Positions 12,001 to 25,451 of a stretch of 64,000 nt of DNA are shown here, piece by piece. How positions within the stretch are numbered: position 1 is the stretch's first letter; every line of letters begins with the position of its first letter. The stretch is from positions 42,838-106,837 of the forward strand of contig RCAB01000197.1 in the NCBI GenBank assembly GCA_003640385.1, given 5' to 3'. This stretch comes from Setaria digitata. Lineage: Eukaryota; Nematoda; Chromadorea; Rhabditida; Setariidae. A program made the translations under genes and the position numbers. The notes under the pieces are model-generated. The model was not told where the DNA came from and ran no database searches. It saw only the letters and a program-made list of their open reading frames with translations.

Positions 12001-15000
12001 AAAGTGAAATACTGCAATTTTTATTTTTTTATTTTTTTTTTTATCTAATAATACGAACTTTTGGTAAGGAGCAAGTGATTAGTTCCAAACTGTTTTAATT
12101 CCAGAATTAATTAACTCGTAAAGTTTCAATCATTATCAATTGAATTCCCTTAGTCCAAAAAATTTCAATCTCTGGATTTCGATCAGATTAGCTTAAGTCC
12201 CTTTACTTTCATTGCCTTATCTAATCTCAAAAGCAATTATTGGATGATTGCTATCAAGACTATCTTTTTGAAAGTTCCATTGATAAGAAGATATTATAAG
12301 TGAATTTTATAGTGCTGAAAGTTTCCTATAATATTTTTGCTCTTCATTTCAACACAAATTACTGCTGAATATATTTTTTTCAAAATCTATTTATTACAAA
12401 TAAATTTATTTGCATATTTTACATACTATTAAATCGATCATGTTGATCAACATGCACTTTTCTTGTCCAAATTAATATCAGACATTTGTTAATCTATTAA
12501 TTAAAATTTGGTCTTTTAATATTTTTCACATTTCCTTTTATATTCTTTATTCTGTTTTTGCAAAATACAACGGACTTTCTAAAAATCTTTCTATGATGAG
12601 ACAAATAATAAGAACAATGTAATATTAAAATAAATTATAATATTATTATTTTTCTGACAAAACTCAAATATTTCATTTTCGAATACTATATTATTTTCGA
12701 TGAACAATGACAAATTTACTTTATTTATTGCATTTGTCGACATTATCAGTTCTTTTTTTTTTTTTTTAATTGCGCATTTTGTCAAAAAGATTAAAATCAA
12801 ATGTCACAGGGTAATTTTGTTTATTAGAAATGAGAAAAACGTATGTATCATTTCTTTCCCATAATTTATTCCGATTTTACTTTCATGTGCAATTTATTTT
12901 CATAATATCGTTTAAAAAAAAAAAAAAAAAAAAACAGTTTTTTCTTTTTTTCAAATAATGAGTGAAATTCTTTTTTTTTTTTTTTTTTTTGGCAACGAAG
13001 ATTTCCGAAATAAAAATGAAAACAGAAGGATGAATTGGATTCCTAATGTGTAGAAAAATTGTGGAAACAAAAAATTGTTCATGTTTGAATAAAAATTTCG
13101 AAATGAGAACACTTCATTAAAAATGAGCAAAAAGGAAGAACTATTAAGTTAATTCATTGTAAGACTGAAACAAAAATGAGAATAATTAATGGATGACTGA
13201 AGCGTAAAATACAGGATTTCCATAATTAGAACTTTTTCCTCCTTGAACTCAATCCTTTCTCTGTCGCGAGCAAAAGTTATTAATAATGAAATTAACAAAA
13301 TAAATTAAAAATAGAATAAATTGGACAAATCATTTTTCATTCCATTTTAGTTTTCAATTTATCAATTGATATCTGTTTCTACCATAATTACATTAATCGA
13401 TTACAGACAATAAGTAATTATTAATATGCCAAGCATTTCTTGATTGCAAAAGAATTATTTAAACAATTACTGTATTGTATCAAATTTTCGGATAATTTAC
13501 TCAAAAAGTTAGCTATTGAAAGTTATTCTGAAAAAATTTTGCGAAAAAGATATCGATTTTAAAAAATTCTAAGTTTCAAGTATTTCATTTTATTGTCATT
13601 TTCTTAGATAATAATAAAACGGTCAAAAGTTTCTTCATAACATTTACTGAATATTCATTTTATTATTTTTTTTCCTTTCCTAATTTTTAAAATTTTTAAT
13701 TTTCTGGTCTACCTACTAAATGAATATTTTTCGCAGTTTATGCTAGTTTGTTTTCTCGTTTTTCTTCGTGTCCTTTTTTGCTAAATGAGAAAGGCTTAGA
13801 TCAAGTGATGGATAGAAGAATATAAGAAATCGGTGCACATAATGAAGTGGTTGAAAAAGAAGAAAGAAAAGGAAAAATTCTAACCGGTTTAAGCATTTAG
13901 CAGTACATAGTACTTATCACTTGGTAATTTAAATTTTATAGTTTATAAAAGGCAAAAAAAAAAAAAAGGAAAATATTTTTTTTATTAAACCGATACTCTT
14001 CTCAAAATATGGCAGTTAATTCAAACTAATAAAGACAGATTTGGGAAATGAAAATTAAAGGGATCGAAGAAAAATAGCAATGATTCGATCAAATGTATTT
14101 CTTGTAGATTTCGAAATTTAAAATGAAGTTAAAGAAATTTGAGTAAAACAGCATATTTTAAATATTAGAAGAATTAAATGGAGAAAAATGTACAAAACAT
14201 TCATTATTTTTCATCTAAGACTTCTTTTTTTGAAAAGAAAAAGCAACTGCGGAATTCTTAGTTAATTGTTGGAAATGATTTAAGAAAGTTATAATTGGCA
14301 GATGAACCATTGCTTATACGACAATTATTATTGTCGTTTTATTTCAAATTTTGATATTTTTTAATTTTAACTATATCTTTTAAATCTGTCATTTGTATTT
14401 TTGAAACGACTTCCAGCTGTTTTTTTTTTTTTTTTTTTCACATAGCATTAGTTCAATTGTTCTGCATGAGTTAGTTAAAAAATTAAGAATAATGGGCTGG
14501 GATAAAATAAACATAAACCTTCTCGAAATTCATAATTAGATATCTTTAAATTAACTTTGAGAATCTGTGAAATTGATTTTATCCATCTCTAATTTTGCTG
14601 TTATGCAACTTTTTCTTCAAACAAAAATTTACAAACTCAAACAAATGCTTAAAATGTCCAGAAAATCTCGCAAATTTAAAATTTAGAAAGGACGTGAAGG
14701 CTAAAAAAAAGATCACTAAATTTTCTTTTTTTTTTTGAAATTTTTGTTTTCCATGAAAAATTTGTGGAATTTTTGAATAAAAAAAAAAAAAAGATAAAAT
14801 GAAAGCGTTTATTAGATTTATTATTATTATTATTGTTATTATTATTATTTCATATTCTTAAATTTATCAGTCGTAAAATTCTTATCGTCCTCACTTTTCC
14901 TCTTTTTTTTTTGGGAGGGTGGAGTCCGAAAAACAGTTTTTTAACAAATTCTTAAATCGTATCTTTTCTTTATCAGTATATATTAACACAATCTTCCTGG

Positions 15001-15292
15001 AGAGAAACAAAGAAACAAAATAAAAAATGAAAAATTTTAATATTGAAAAGATATCTAAACAGCCAAAATTAACAGTATTTATCAAATTTAATTCAAATCT
15101 CTCTTAAATAATATAATCATTATATATATATAAATTGTCTTCTGCATACCATACTCAGTTTCGATCATCATAAAATTTTATTTTTAGTTTGTAGTTTTCA
15201 AAGTAGTTCCCATAAAACCTTAAAGAAAATTAAATTATAAAATTAAGTAAAATATAAAATTCAGTGTTTTTTTCTAAAAATCTTAATTTCAG
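6770..15292. other. Gene-poor AT-rich stretch
   Basis: No ORF or exon chain in this 8.5 kb stands up: the open frames are short, F/K/N-rich and lack matching splice sites. It holds many poly(A)/poly(T) runs (for example around 8223-8242, 9052-9078 and 12914-12934) and a pyrimidine-rich island near 9895-10045. The missing first exon and promoter of the vWA gene that begins at 15293 should be somewhere in it. Confidence 0.6.
9895..10045. repeat. C/T-rich (G/A-rich on minus) low-complexity island
   Basis: Around 150 bp of pyrimidine-rich sequence with repeated CCCC, CCGT and CTCC words inside a very AT-rich neighbourhood. On the minus strand it reads as runs of GGGG and GGGAAA. It has no convincing protein frame; the longest minus-strand ORF is a skewed E/G/R string. 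Confidence 0.4.
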
Positions 15293-18200
15293 GGTTTAGC
15301 AGTGGTATTATTTATCTACGTAAAAACACAAACGCCAATATTTCCAGTTAGCTGCTATCTAAATGTTCTCATTATATTGGATCGTTCGGATTCCGTTAAA
15401 GGTGGATTTAACAGGAGCCGAAATTTTGTTGTTAATATATCGGATGAGCTTGATATTGGTCCAAATACACATCGGGTTAGTAATAACGAGAATAATTTTG
15501 TTAACAGTAACTAGACTGATAAATAATTAATTACATTAATTTTGTACCGTTAAAAGAAGTTAAAAATTTAGTAATTTTATGATCGAAAAGGTATTTCCAA
15601 AAGAAGTTTTATTAAATTTTAAAAAAATAGTTCAGGTAGCAATGATTGTATATTCTGGTCTTAGCTATCGACGTGAAGTATTCAAATGGAATTTCGCCAA
15701 AAACAATGAAGAGTTTAAAAAAACTGTACTTCGATTAAGAGCAATCGGCGGTACAACAAATACAAAGTTAGAGAAACTTCCATTTTAAATATCAAATATG
15801 ATCGAATTTCAACGAAAAATAATCTCGGCTATTCAGCTTTAAAAATTTTCCTTCCTCGTTTTTTAAGTTTTTCCATGAAGAAATGGTTTTTTTTCCTGCA
15901 TTCGATAAAATTATCTAATGAAATTCTCGTTTAAATGAATATTTCACTTTCGAAGTTTCGGTTTTAGCTTATTCTTTGAATAATTTAAATATTCGAAGAG
16001 TCAAAAAACAATCAATAATCTGTTCTTTTGTCTTTTTTTATCACTAAATCTCTAACAATAATTGTTTGGTTGAAGGAAAAAATCTGCAGAAAATTTGACT
16101 TTAAATTTTAACAAAAAAAAAAAAAAGCACATTTAAATTTCCCTGTTTTTTGTTTATTCAGGAAAGCATTGGAAATTGGAGTCGAATTAATGGATACACG
16201 TAACAAGACAATTCCCACCCTTATAATGGTTGTTACGGATGGTCGAAGTGCGGATGATCCGAAAGGTCCTGCTCAACAATTACAAAAAATTCCGAATACA
16301 TGGGTTTTTGCAGCAGCGACCGGAAATCCAGAAAGTGTTGACAAGTAAAGAATTAATTATTATTTGTTTTTAATTTGTTGGAACTTTCGGAGAAGTTAAT
16401 ATGAAATGTCTATTTTTTTTTTCTTTTAATAATTTTTGTTGATTGTTTGTAATAAATCAATTCAAATTTTGCTTATTTTGTAGTATTTTAAAAAGAGCTT
16501 TCGTAAGTTTCTATTTACAAATGGCGAAAACAAATGGGATAATGAAGATTTCGTAATTTCGATTCATTCAAATTTTTTTTGGCATATCAGTCTTTCATTT
16601 TATTTAATTAATTTATTAAAGAATTTACTAGTAGCTGATATTTCCTTACATATAATTTTTCAATTTCAATCTTCTTATTCAATTATTGCTAGTAAAATTA
16701 ATTTTTCTGCTACTAGTAGGAATTACTTTTGTTGTGTTCTAAAGCACCTCATCTCTTTTGAATTTTCTCCGATGACACCAATCATGATACACTAGAAATA
16801 AAAATGAAAATTTCAGTAATTTTTCTATTTTTATAGGTTTAATCTGTTGCCATAATAATTACTTATTACTCTGTAGCTATAATAATTACTAACAATTACT
16901 AAATGAAAAAAAAAGCTGAAAAATCGCTAAAACAAAAAAGAGACTTAACAGAAGCAATTTAAACAATGTTATCCTTATTATTATAACTGCTGAAATTAAC
17001 TGATGGGTTATTATGGTGCAAAAAAAAATTGTTTAGGAGAAATGTTTCACTAAAATTGAGCAAGTTTTCTGCATTATCTCGATTAAATGACTAAAAAAAA
17101 TTTTTTGGATTTTTGATTTGAAACAGCCAGTTGAGAAATAAAATTACACAATGAAAGTTATATTTATTTTTAAATTTTTCATTGATAAGATGTTTTATGA
17201 TATGTGAAGTAAACTTTCTTGCCTTCTTCATTACAATATTGTTATATTCATATATTGGAATTTTTTTTTATTATCCATTCATTAAAATTTATTTGGCTGG
17301 GCTTCTGAAATTGTCAACTAGCTTAATTTCCGATATTTTCTTGGCTTCTTGAGTTTTGATTAGTTTAATTTGATTTGCTTTTGGTGCTTTCAGCTGATTT
17401 ACTTCGCTTGACACCTGATATTTTTCACAACAGGGATAATTTTTGGTTTTAAATAATTTAAAGAAGGCAATCAAATGATAAAGTGAAAATTATGTGAGAC
17501 ATGCAAATTTAAAATTGTTCCTGATTATCTTTTGATTTTTTATAACTGATGCATCTAAGAAAATTCAAACTTTTCCGAGCATGGGCGAAATATTTTAGAG
17601 TCAAAATAAGTCTAAAATATTTGACAGATAATTTACATTAATTAGGATCATATGCAATGAATAGAAATCTTACATGGCAGTTAGTTAAATTTCAAATGGA
17701 ATTTTTACGATCTAAATGAAAATAACGTAAGTCAAAAATGTCATAGGTACGACATGTGAACTTTTCTCATATGATAACTTTGATGAATCGTTCTGAAGAC
17801 CGATACATATATTATAGATAATAAGCACCAGTTAATCTATTTCACCTTACCAAATCATAATTGGATCATTAAAAAAAAAAAAAAAAAAGAAAAAAGGAAA
17901 AAGAAACCCGGGAACTTCTAAATCCACAAGGTATTTTGAAAAATATTAAGGCCAAAACTCATATATATATTTTTAATTTCAAATGGATCCTAATAGACTG
18001 ATTAATTGATGACTAAATTTAAAAACAAAACTCGGAATGAACAATTCAATATCAGGCTCAACTATTTAATCATATAACTAACTGTTTAACTTTCTGATAT
18101 CAGCCGGTTTCATTTCTTTTTTGTTACCTTTAGTGGAATCATTTGTAATTCGAACAAAGATAGATTAAGTTAAGCAAATTAAGTTAGTTAAAAAGGAAGA

Positions 18201-18838
18201 AAATATTTGCGTCATAGAAGACAGGAAAAATGATAACAGCGATAAATTAAACGAGTAATTTCAAACTAGTTTATTAAATTCATTTTATACTCGTTTTTTT
18301 CTTCTCTCAGTTTTTGACACTAACTAATAAAGGATTTAATTACCACTTCATTTCTTGCGTTGTTAACAAACAAAATGGTAAAAAAATGATGAATTAAAAG
18401 AGAAATCACAAATATGAAGGAAATTACCTTTCACAGTTTTAGCAGAAGCAAAAAAAAAAAGTGAAAGGTTCAAGCTGAACATTTCATTATTTTATAATTG
18501 TGATTTCAGTAATTTTAAAAATTTCAGCTGTTAAAATTTTCATGCAAAAGAACAAATACATAATGAATGCTGCCGAGGTGAACAAATTTTTTGTAATAAA
18601 AAAGATGTGATATAATTTGGAAATTAAATTTTTCAGAAATGAATTGCTTCAAATAACTGGTAATATCAATCACGTTATTTTACAAAGTGGTCGAGAATTA
18701 GCAGCTGATATTACGCGTAAATTGCTTCGACAAGCGCAGGAAAAATGTCGCACAACAACGACAACAACAACAACAACAACAACTACCACAACAGCTACTA
18801 CAACTACAACCAATCCGATTTCTGGTATTTCTGCTTGA
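15293..18838 (+). CDS. von Willebrand factor A domain protein, first vWA unit (5' exon missing)
   Basis: Four exons in consistent phase: 15293-15475, 15636-15766, 16162-16344 and 18637-18838 (TGA), 232 residues. The first visible exon opens with a hydrophobic stretch (GLAVVLFIYV), probably part of a signal peptide whose ATG is in an unseen upstream exon, then a cysteine and the vWA domain. The three MIDAS metal-binding elements are present: DRSDS, the threonine of GGTTNTK, and VVTDGRS. The last exon ends with a nearly pure threonine tract of about 20 residues encoded by an ACA-rich repeat, typical of a mucin-like O-glycosylated linker or tail. Known vWA proteins of this kind are secreted or matrix adhesion proteins; the partner here is unknown. 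An AATAAA lies at 19047-19052. The unit may instead continue into the next one. Confidence 0.8.
16345..18636. other. 2.3 kb intron of the vWA gene
   Basis: Intron from GTAAAG to TTTTTCAG. Nothing on the plus strand looks coding. On the minus strand an ORF at 17289-17474 has a more protein-like composition than its surroundings; it is described under findings. Confidence 0.5.
18752..18811 (+). repeat. Coding ACN trinucleotide repeat (threonine tract)
   Basis: Twenty consecutive codons encode 14 threonines, one alanine and five threonines, mostly as ACA. The antisense frames give a poly-valine ORF that is only a shadow of the repeat. Such tracts vary in length and encode O-glycosylated spacers. 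Confidence 0.8.
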
Positions 18839-19046
18839 GAATTTGGTTGCAAAAGGACATCAGTGAGATTGATATTTGACAGTTATGCAATTTGAATTAG
18901 TTAGTAAAATTAATTTAATCTGAATGATAGAAGATTACACTATTGTATCTGAAAGTAATGATAAGCTAATCACCGATTACATTAAAAGTCAAAAATTGAA
19001 ACAATATGTATCGATGTAAATCATGATTATGTGTAACAATGACGAA

Positions 19047-19052
19047 AATAAA
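19047..19052 (+). terminator. Possible poly(A) signal between the two vWA units
   Basis: AATAAA, 209 nt after the TGA of the first vWA unit and about 95 nt before the next acceptor. If used, it separates two genes; if not, it lies in an intron. Confidence 0.35.
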
Positions 19053-19145
19053 TTTAAAGTTAAAAATTTTTTTTGAACGATTTACTAGAGTCTAATTAAC
19101 TGAACTAACTTTCCTGGTCGAATAGCATAAACTCATAGGAAATAG

Positions 19146-19769
19146 GATGCGGCCAAGTGTTATTTTCCTTATGATTTTTTACCAAATGAATTTTTCGGCT
19201 GCGAGCAAGACGTCGTACTTGTGATGGATTTATCAACAACAACAAATCCTATTTACCGGAAATACATTGAAATGGCTGAGGAATTGATCAACAGGCTTCT
19301 GATTGGTCGACGATTCAGTCGGGTAGCACTAATTACATTCAGCTCAGTGGGTAAAACAAGGACGCAATTTAATTTAAACAGGTCAAGGTTTTCTTAGTAG
19401 TAAATTTTGATTTTAAATAATACAAAAAAAAAAATCTAGAGAAATGTAAGCTTTCATGTTTCTCAGTTTTTAAAATTTCTCAAAAATGAAACAAAAAAAA
19501 AAAAATAACAATACCTTTTTAGGCTTCTTTTCCAGCAACTTCTTCTAATGTGGTAAGAAGTAAATATTTAATTTGATCCCAATTTTGTAATTCTCTCACC
19601 TTTTCGGACAAAATTAAATTTTAATTATGCTTGCGAATTAGTTCATGAATTCAAATGTAAACCAAAAAAAAAGTAAATAAAATAAAGCCTTAGAGAAGAA
19701 ATATATATATATATTTTAGGAAAAATAATATATGTAAGGTTTAGTATAATAATTTTCAAAATTTCATCA

Positions 19770-19801
<32 letters not shown>

Positions 19802-21037
19802 AGGATCTGGCATTTGGGAAAAAAAAAGTAGACAGAATAGAATTCCACAAACATGCATAAATACTTTTATTTTCCTTTCTTTCTAATGTTTTCATGAATT
19901 CAGGTATAAGATAAATGTTAATTATGAATGAATTAGATTGATCTTATTGTCAAAAGAAACAAAATAAATTATTCAAAGAATGTGTGATAAAGAGAGAAAT
20001 TTGCTATGCAATTTATAATCAAAGAAAAAAAAAATCACAATTAATTGATAATTTCAGGTACTTTGACGGTAAGCAACTTGTCGCAGCAATCCGAAGACTG
20101 GAGTCCTCTGGTGGTACAACTGCTGTCGGTTCGTTATAATTTTTTTTTTCTGGGCAAACATTTAATCATTCTTTTTCATTCGAAAATTAAAAAAAAAAAA
20201 AAAAAAAAAGCTGTAAGGAATAAGTAATTTCATGTGTTGGAAATGTAATACCTGATTAATTAATTATTCCTCAACGAACAAATATGCAAGTTAAACAAAA
20301 ATAGGCAATTCATTGTAATGTTAGGAATAATTAAGTTGTAATAATATATGAAAATGAATAATTAATTTTTTAGGTGAGGGAATTCGACTTGGTATCGAAC
20401 AGCAAGACGAGAAAAATGGTGGTCGACCCATAGGCATCGCAAAGAAAGCAATGCTTGTATTTACGGACGGATGGAGCAACAGAGGACCGGATGTTGAAGA
20501 AATGAGCCGGAATGCTAAGGGAGCCGGATTTGTACTCTATACTGTAGTTTACGAGGTTCCTTTGTTTTCATCTCTTATGATTCAAATGAAAAAGCAAAAT
20601 GTTACAGCAAAATTGCAAACTGTTTGATAGGCATGGTATAAAATACTTTTCAAATGTTATCATTAAATAGGAAGTACAATTTTCGTCTTCCTTTCTAAGG
20701 CCTAAATATTATATGATTAAATGCTTAATGGTAATTATGAAGTTGTTATTATTTATTAATCAAAGAGCTAAGCAAAGGTTTGCTTGAAATAAATAATGAT
20801 CTAATAGTTAAGCCAAACAGGTTGAAATCTTACAGAAATCTCAAGTTAAAAAGTTCACCTTATTATATATATAAACAAAACATTTTACAGGGTGATGGGC
20901 GAATTGATGCGAATAGTCCTGGATTAAATCTTTACACCATTGAAGCAGTAGCAAATGATCAGAAACACATTTATAGCGAGCGTAATTTTACGCAACTTAT
21001 TCAGGAACTTAGAAAACGTAACTTGCCATGCTTGTAA
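19146..21037 (+). CDS. von Willebrand factor A domain protein, second vWA unit (start unresolved)
   Basis: Exons 19146-19381, 20058-20128, 20374-20555 and 20891-21037 (TAA) join in phase. The vWA domain has all MIDAS elements: DLSTT, the threonine of GGTTAVG and VFTDGWS. The domain begins GCEQDVVLVMDLS and the protein ends RKRNLPCL. The vWA frame is open only from 19146, just after a TAG that doubles as an acceptor, and contains no ATG before the domain. An ATG at 19147, one base out of frame, opens a signal-peptide-like sequence (MRPSVIFLMIFYQMNFSAA) that stops at 19222-19224, inside the domain. The previous exon's donor (phase 1) does not fit this frame either. So this is a separate secreted protein with a one-base sequence error, or the second half of a two-vWA gene with such an error. 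The domain itself is certain; the start is not. Confidence 0.75.
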
Positions 21038-22027
21038 TTATGTTGTCGTCCTTCTGGAAGTATTTTTCAATTCTAATAACGAAGGCAATTTTCGGTCTTA
21101 ACGAGAAATCCCGGGAGAACAAGAGGATTCAATTTACGACCTTTGATCCCTTCGGTAATAGTATCGTACTATGATAATCGAATTGTTGATCATGACGCAT
21201 ATTTTTGTATTGGCAACCTTTTAACCTTGTTATAATCAGTCGAAACATTACTGTTTGTTTCTCTTTCTACATGCTATACTCACTTGACAGTTCAGAGGTC
21301 ATAATTTCATTTTTTTTTTTTTTTTTGAAATATATATCTTGACTTTGCTGATTCTATGGAACGAGATTCCTTATGATCTCGCATAGAACTTCTTATTTCG
21401 GTCTATTCGTCTATTACATTTTTCCGTTAGTTAGACTATCAACGATCACCATTTATAACACTTTATGTCAACTAATTCGAAAAAACTTCATGAATAAAGT
21501 ACTTCACAATTTGCTTCAAATCATTCCTGCCCCTCACTGAGTCTAATTTAAAACCTCATTTCTACCTCCTTCTATCGCTGTCTGATATATCCTATATCTT
21601 TTCATTAATCAAAAAAAGAAAAAAAAAAAAAAAACATCTGCCTCTGCTTATCATACTTCAAAATAATCATTAACGTAAACAAACCTCAACATGTATATTA
21701 ATTTTACTGATATATTTGTGCTACTTTTTTCTACACATGTGGTATTGTTTGCATAATTTTCGATGATGAAAGGGTACATTTTAAATTCAGCTATTTGTAC
21801 ACAGATACCCATATTCTTGTCATTATCAATTATCTCTCTATCATTTAATGTTTTTAAGTAAATATATCCCTTACATATCCTTTCGAATGCATTCGGTGAG
21901 TGGGCTCATCAAATTTTTATCAAATTAAACTAGGTGTTTTTTCTTTTTTTGAAATAGAAATAAGCAATAAAAGTCTGAAATACTTGCCACAATTACCTAC
22001 GAAAATTCCAAAATTTTTCCTACATAT

Positions 22028-22058
<31 letters not shown>

Positions 22059-23649
22059 TAGGACTGAACTTTTACCCTGCCTCAATCTGAGATCCATCTA
22101 CATGTATACTAAAAGAAATGTATACTATCTTTTCAGATTTGCTTCTAGCAATTTTATGTGTCACGTGATGAACATGAAAATGATCTAGTTCTGTTGAAAT
22201 CTCAGGAAATCAAACTATATGCAACTTTTTTTTTTTTTTTCATTTTCCCTGTCGGAATGCAGAAATTGTAAAAACAAAGGAAAACATGAAGCGTAACTCA
22301 TGAATTGTCTCGTACCGGTAACTTTTTTTCTCTACTTATCACTCCAAATTATTATTATTAATATTATCTCTACGAAAACTAGATAATACTTTAAAAAAAA
22401 AAAAAAAAAAAAAAAAAGAAAAAGAGAAATGTAATGAAGCGGGAAAAATATATTTTCGGAAATAACTCTTGAAGGAGGGAAAAATGGAAGCGTTTCAGTG
22501 TTGTTGAACAAAAGTTTTTGAATCGACGGACAATTAATTGCTTTTGCTTTATTTAATGAACAACATAATGAGTGAGTGGATGAGAAACAAGAAAAAAAAA
22601 AGAAAAGAAACAAAGCACTGACATGAAAATTTTGGACATAAACATCAAGCGGTAATATCTCAAAAGTAGAATAAATAAACAAAAAGGCGAGAGTTCGTAA
22701 ATCACGATGAAAATTCAACAACTTGGCAGCGCATTTATACTATGGAGGGGAATATTGGTGTATGCATATGTGCGTAAACAGAAAAAAAAAAAAAAAAAGT
22801 GGAAAAGAAAAAGAAAAAACAGAAACCACTGTTAATTATCTTATTAATTTGTCATCTGGCTTCCACTATCATGTCAAAATAAATTGCTACTGTTCAAATT
22901 TTAATTGAAATATTTCCATAAAAAGTGCGCATCATTAAACTATAAATGCATACACCTAAATGTGCGTGCGTGCGGATGTGATACCGGACATCAGCCAGAA
23001 ATTAATTTGATTTTGAAAAAGAAAGAAAAAACTAAGAGAAGTGATATGCAACCATTCAAATTTACACACCTATAATAACTGATACCCAATAATGTCTAAA
23101 TAATAACAGTGTGAAAAGGAGAAAAGCCTACCTCATACTTACCAATCCTCAACTGAAATCAGATCTGTATAAAATACACTTTAAAAAAAAAAAAAAACAA
23201 AAAAAAAAAAAAAAAACGAATAATGGTTGCTATCAGCGAGATGATAATGATCATGACAATACAAAATTTATTTGAATCTTACGGCAGATCGATCGAAATA
23301 TTTCCAGATAAGCAAGATGGAAAATTTCATTTCGCTTATACAATTTTGAAAGCATTATGGAAGTGAAAATTCCAGGCCTTTCAAAAAAGAAACAACGTTG
23401 AAAATATAGCCATTTGCATAGTAAAACGGTGTACAGCATTTTATCAGAAACGAATTTACAGCATCACTTAATCTATTTTTTATCCTTTCATTTTCCTGAA
23501 TCGCACTACAGTTTTAAGGTATGTTAGGTGTTCTGGCTTTTTACTATTGCTATGTTTTAGCATGCATAAAATGTTAAATGTTAATCAGTGAAAACCAAAC
23601 AGGAATTTTTTACATTTTCTTTTTTTTTTTAATCAACAACACCAGCAAC

Positions 23650-23669
23650 AGTAGTAGTAGTAGTAGTAG
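23650..23669. repeat. AGT trinucleotide microsatellite
   Basis: Six to seven tandem GTA units within a non-coding, AT-rich region. Confidence 0.7.
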
Positions 23670-25421
23670 CATCCAGGGAATATAATCTCATCGATTTCCA
23701 GAGTGCCGTAGGATAGAGACCATAATTTAGGCCAAAAAATCCACTGACTTCCAGAAAAAGAATGCTAACAGACACACATACCCAACACACAAAACCATTT
23801 CAGGAAAGAGAAAAAACAAATACGCAGTTAAGAATAACATATTAACTTTTCATGTTCTTTTTTTTTTCTTAGAAGATAAAAAAAAAAAAAATTTTGTCCT
23901 AGCAGCACTGTCACTGACATGTAGAGTAAAGTAACAACAAAAATAGGACAACAGCGCTCATTCAAAGAGAAAAAAAGTAGACAGTGATGACATCCCACCG
24001 ACAGAACTTGCAACAAATAACTAGTAGTGAACAAACAAAAATTCCAATTTCTTGAGCGTTTTTAAAAATTATCTAAAGCAAATTACAGCGGGGAGAAATA
24101 GGAGGTCTTTTCCTAAATATCATTAAAAAAAAATTGCACATTACTAAGAGTAAATCTGGTCTAGTTCCAAGAGCAAAATTTTTGAAAATTGTATGACTTT
24201 TTCTTTCAAGAAGAGACCTCTTGACTTGACAAATAAAACAGATGGAACGATGGAAAGCAATATTTTATCTCACAAGAATTCTCGAAATTCCAACAGGGAA
24301 TTACTATAAAATGGCCGCTGATACCACATACTTTGAAGCAGTAAAAACACCAATCAAAAATCAAAAAAAAAAAAAAACGGAGAATGGAGCGGGCAATAAA
24401 CAGGATGAAAGAGTTCACAGTATTAGCATAACTGCTATCATTTAAAGCAAAAAGAAAAGGGAAACAAAAAGTAATAATTTTATAAGAGTACCACCACTGT
24501 ACAGTTCACCGTTTAAGGGGGTAAATGGCATTTCACAGAACAGTGAGAAAGAGACGAAGAAGAAAAGAAAGTTCAAGATGATCTGAATGACTTTCATCCT
24601 TTGACAGTATAGTTACCTAAAGCAAAATTGGAAAAAAGGAACTAAATTGTACCGATGAAGCCAGGAGAAATAACGATGGAATGTTCAGGTGATCAAACAA
24701 GTATGCTTTTATAAATATACCAACCCTACCGAATTCTTAGCTTGAAGAACAGGGAGGAAGCAAAAAAAAAAAGAGAAAATCTTCCGAACATTTTGGAAAT
24801 TTCTGAAAAAAAAAAACCTGCTCGTGAAATTTAAAAATTACTCCTAATACAGAAAAAATCTCATATTTCTTGTTATGGAATGATAAAGAAAAATTCGAAA
24901 TTTTGCCTAATTTCATTTTCGGGAAAATAAATTGTGAACTTAAAATTGATACAACAAGAGATCAAGTGTTGCACAGAAATTGGGAGCACAAATAAGCTGT
25001 TCCCGTAAAGGTGACATAAAGATTACTAAAAACAATTTTCGTCACATAAAAAAAAAACCCGAGACTTTGTGCTGACGTATATACACACGCACACACAAAG
25101 TGTAATGGGAAAGCCTTAAAATGTGTTGTTTCAAGTAATAAATTTAAAGTAATGGAAATCTGCAGTAAATGTACTTGAATCAACGTAGCAGGAGGAGTAC
25201 CGGATTCCCTTCTCTTATCAGGTTATTACAGATGCATAACCTTCAAAACCAAGACTACCATAACTATAGCTATTTATCATTTTTTGTTCCTATCATTTCG
25301 CCAAATTTACTGTAAAAATAAATGGAGTGAAAAAGGGAAAATATCCAAGAAGTGAGCCTCAAAACGCACATTCACAAAGCTTTCCCATGATGATCACCGG
25401 CTAATTTAATATTAGGCTTCT

Positions 25422-25427
25422 TTTATT
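25422..25427 (-). terminator. Candidate poly(A) signal of sax-7
   Basis: TTTATT on the plus strand reads AATAAA on the minus strand, 25 nt beyond the sax-7 stop codon. It would give a very short 3' untranslated region, so a more distal site is also possible. Confidence 0.35.
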
Positions 25428-25451
25428 AGCTCGAGAAAAAAAAACGACTAA

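Larger units (their letters stand above)
21038..25451. other. Intergenic region between convergent vWA and sax-7 genes
   Basis: No supported gene. The ORFs here are broken by or built on poly(A)/poly(T) runs. AATAAA at 21493-21498 could end the vWA transcript. A GTA/AGT trinucleotide run is at about 23650-23669. The sax-7 3' end enters from the right. Confidence 0.5.

Noticed and set aside
18670..18852. Minus-strand ORF rich in valine
   Set aside because: It is the reverse of the ACA repeat that encodes the threonine tract.
22332..22721. Minus-strand ORF of 129 codons
   Set aside because: Composition is dominated by F, L and I from homopolymers; no splice sites or family features.
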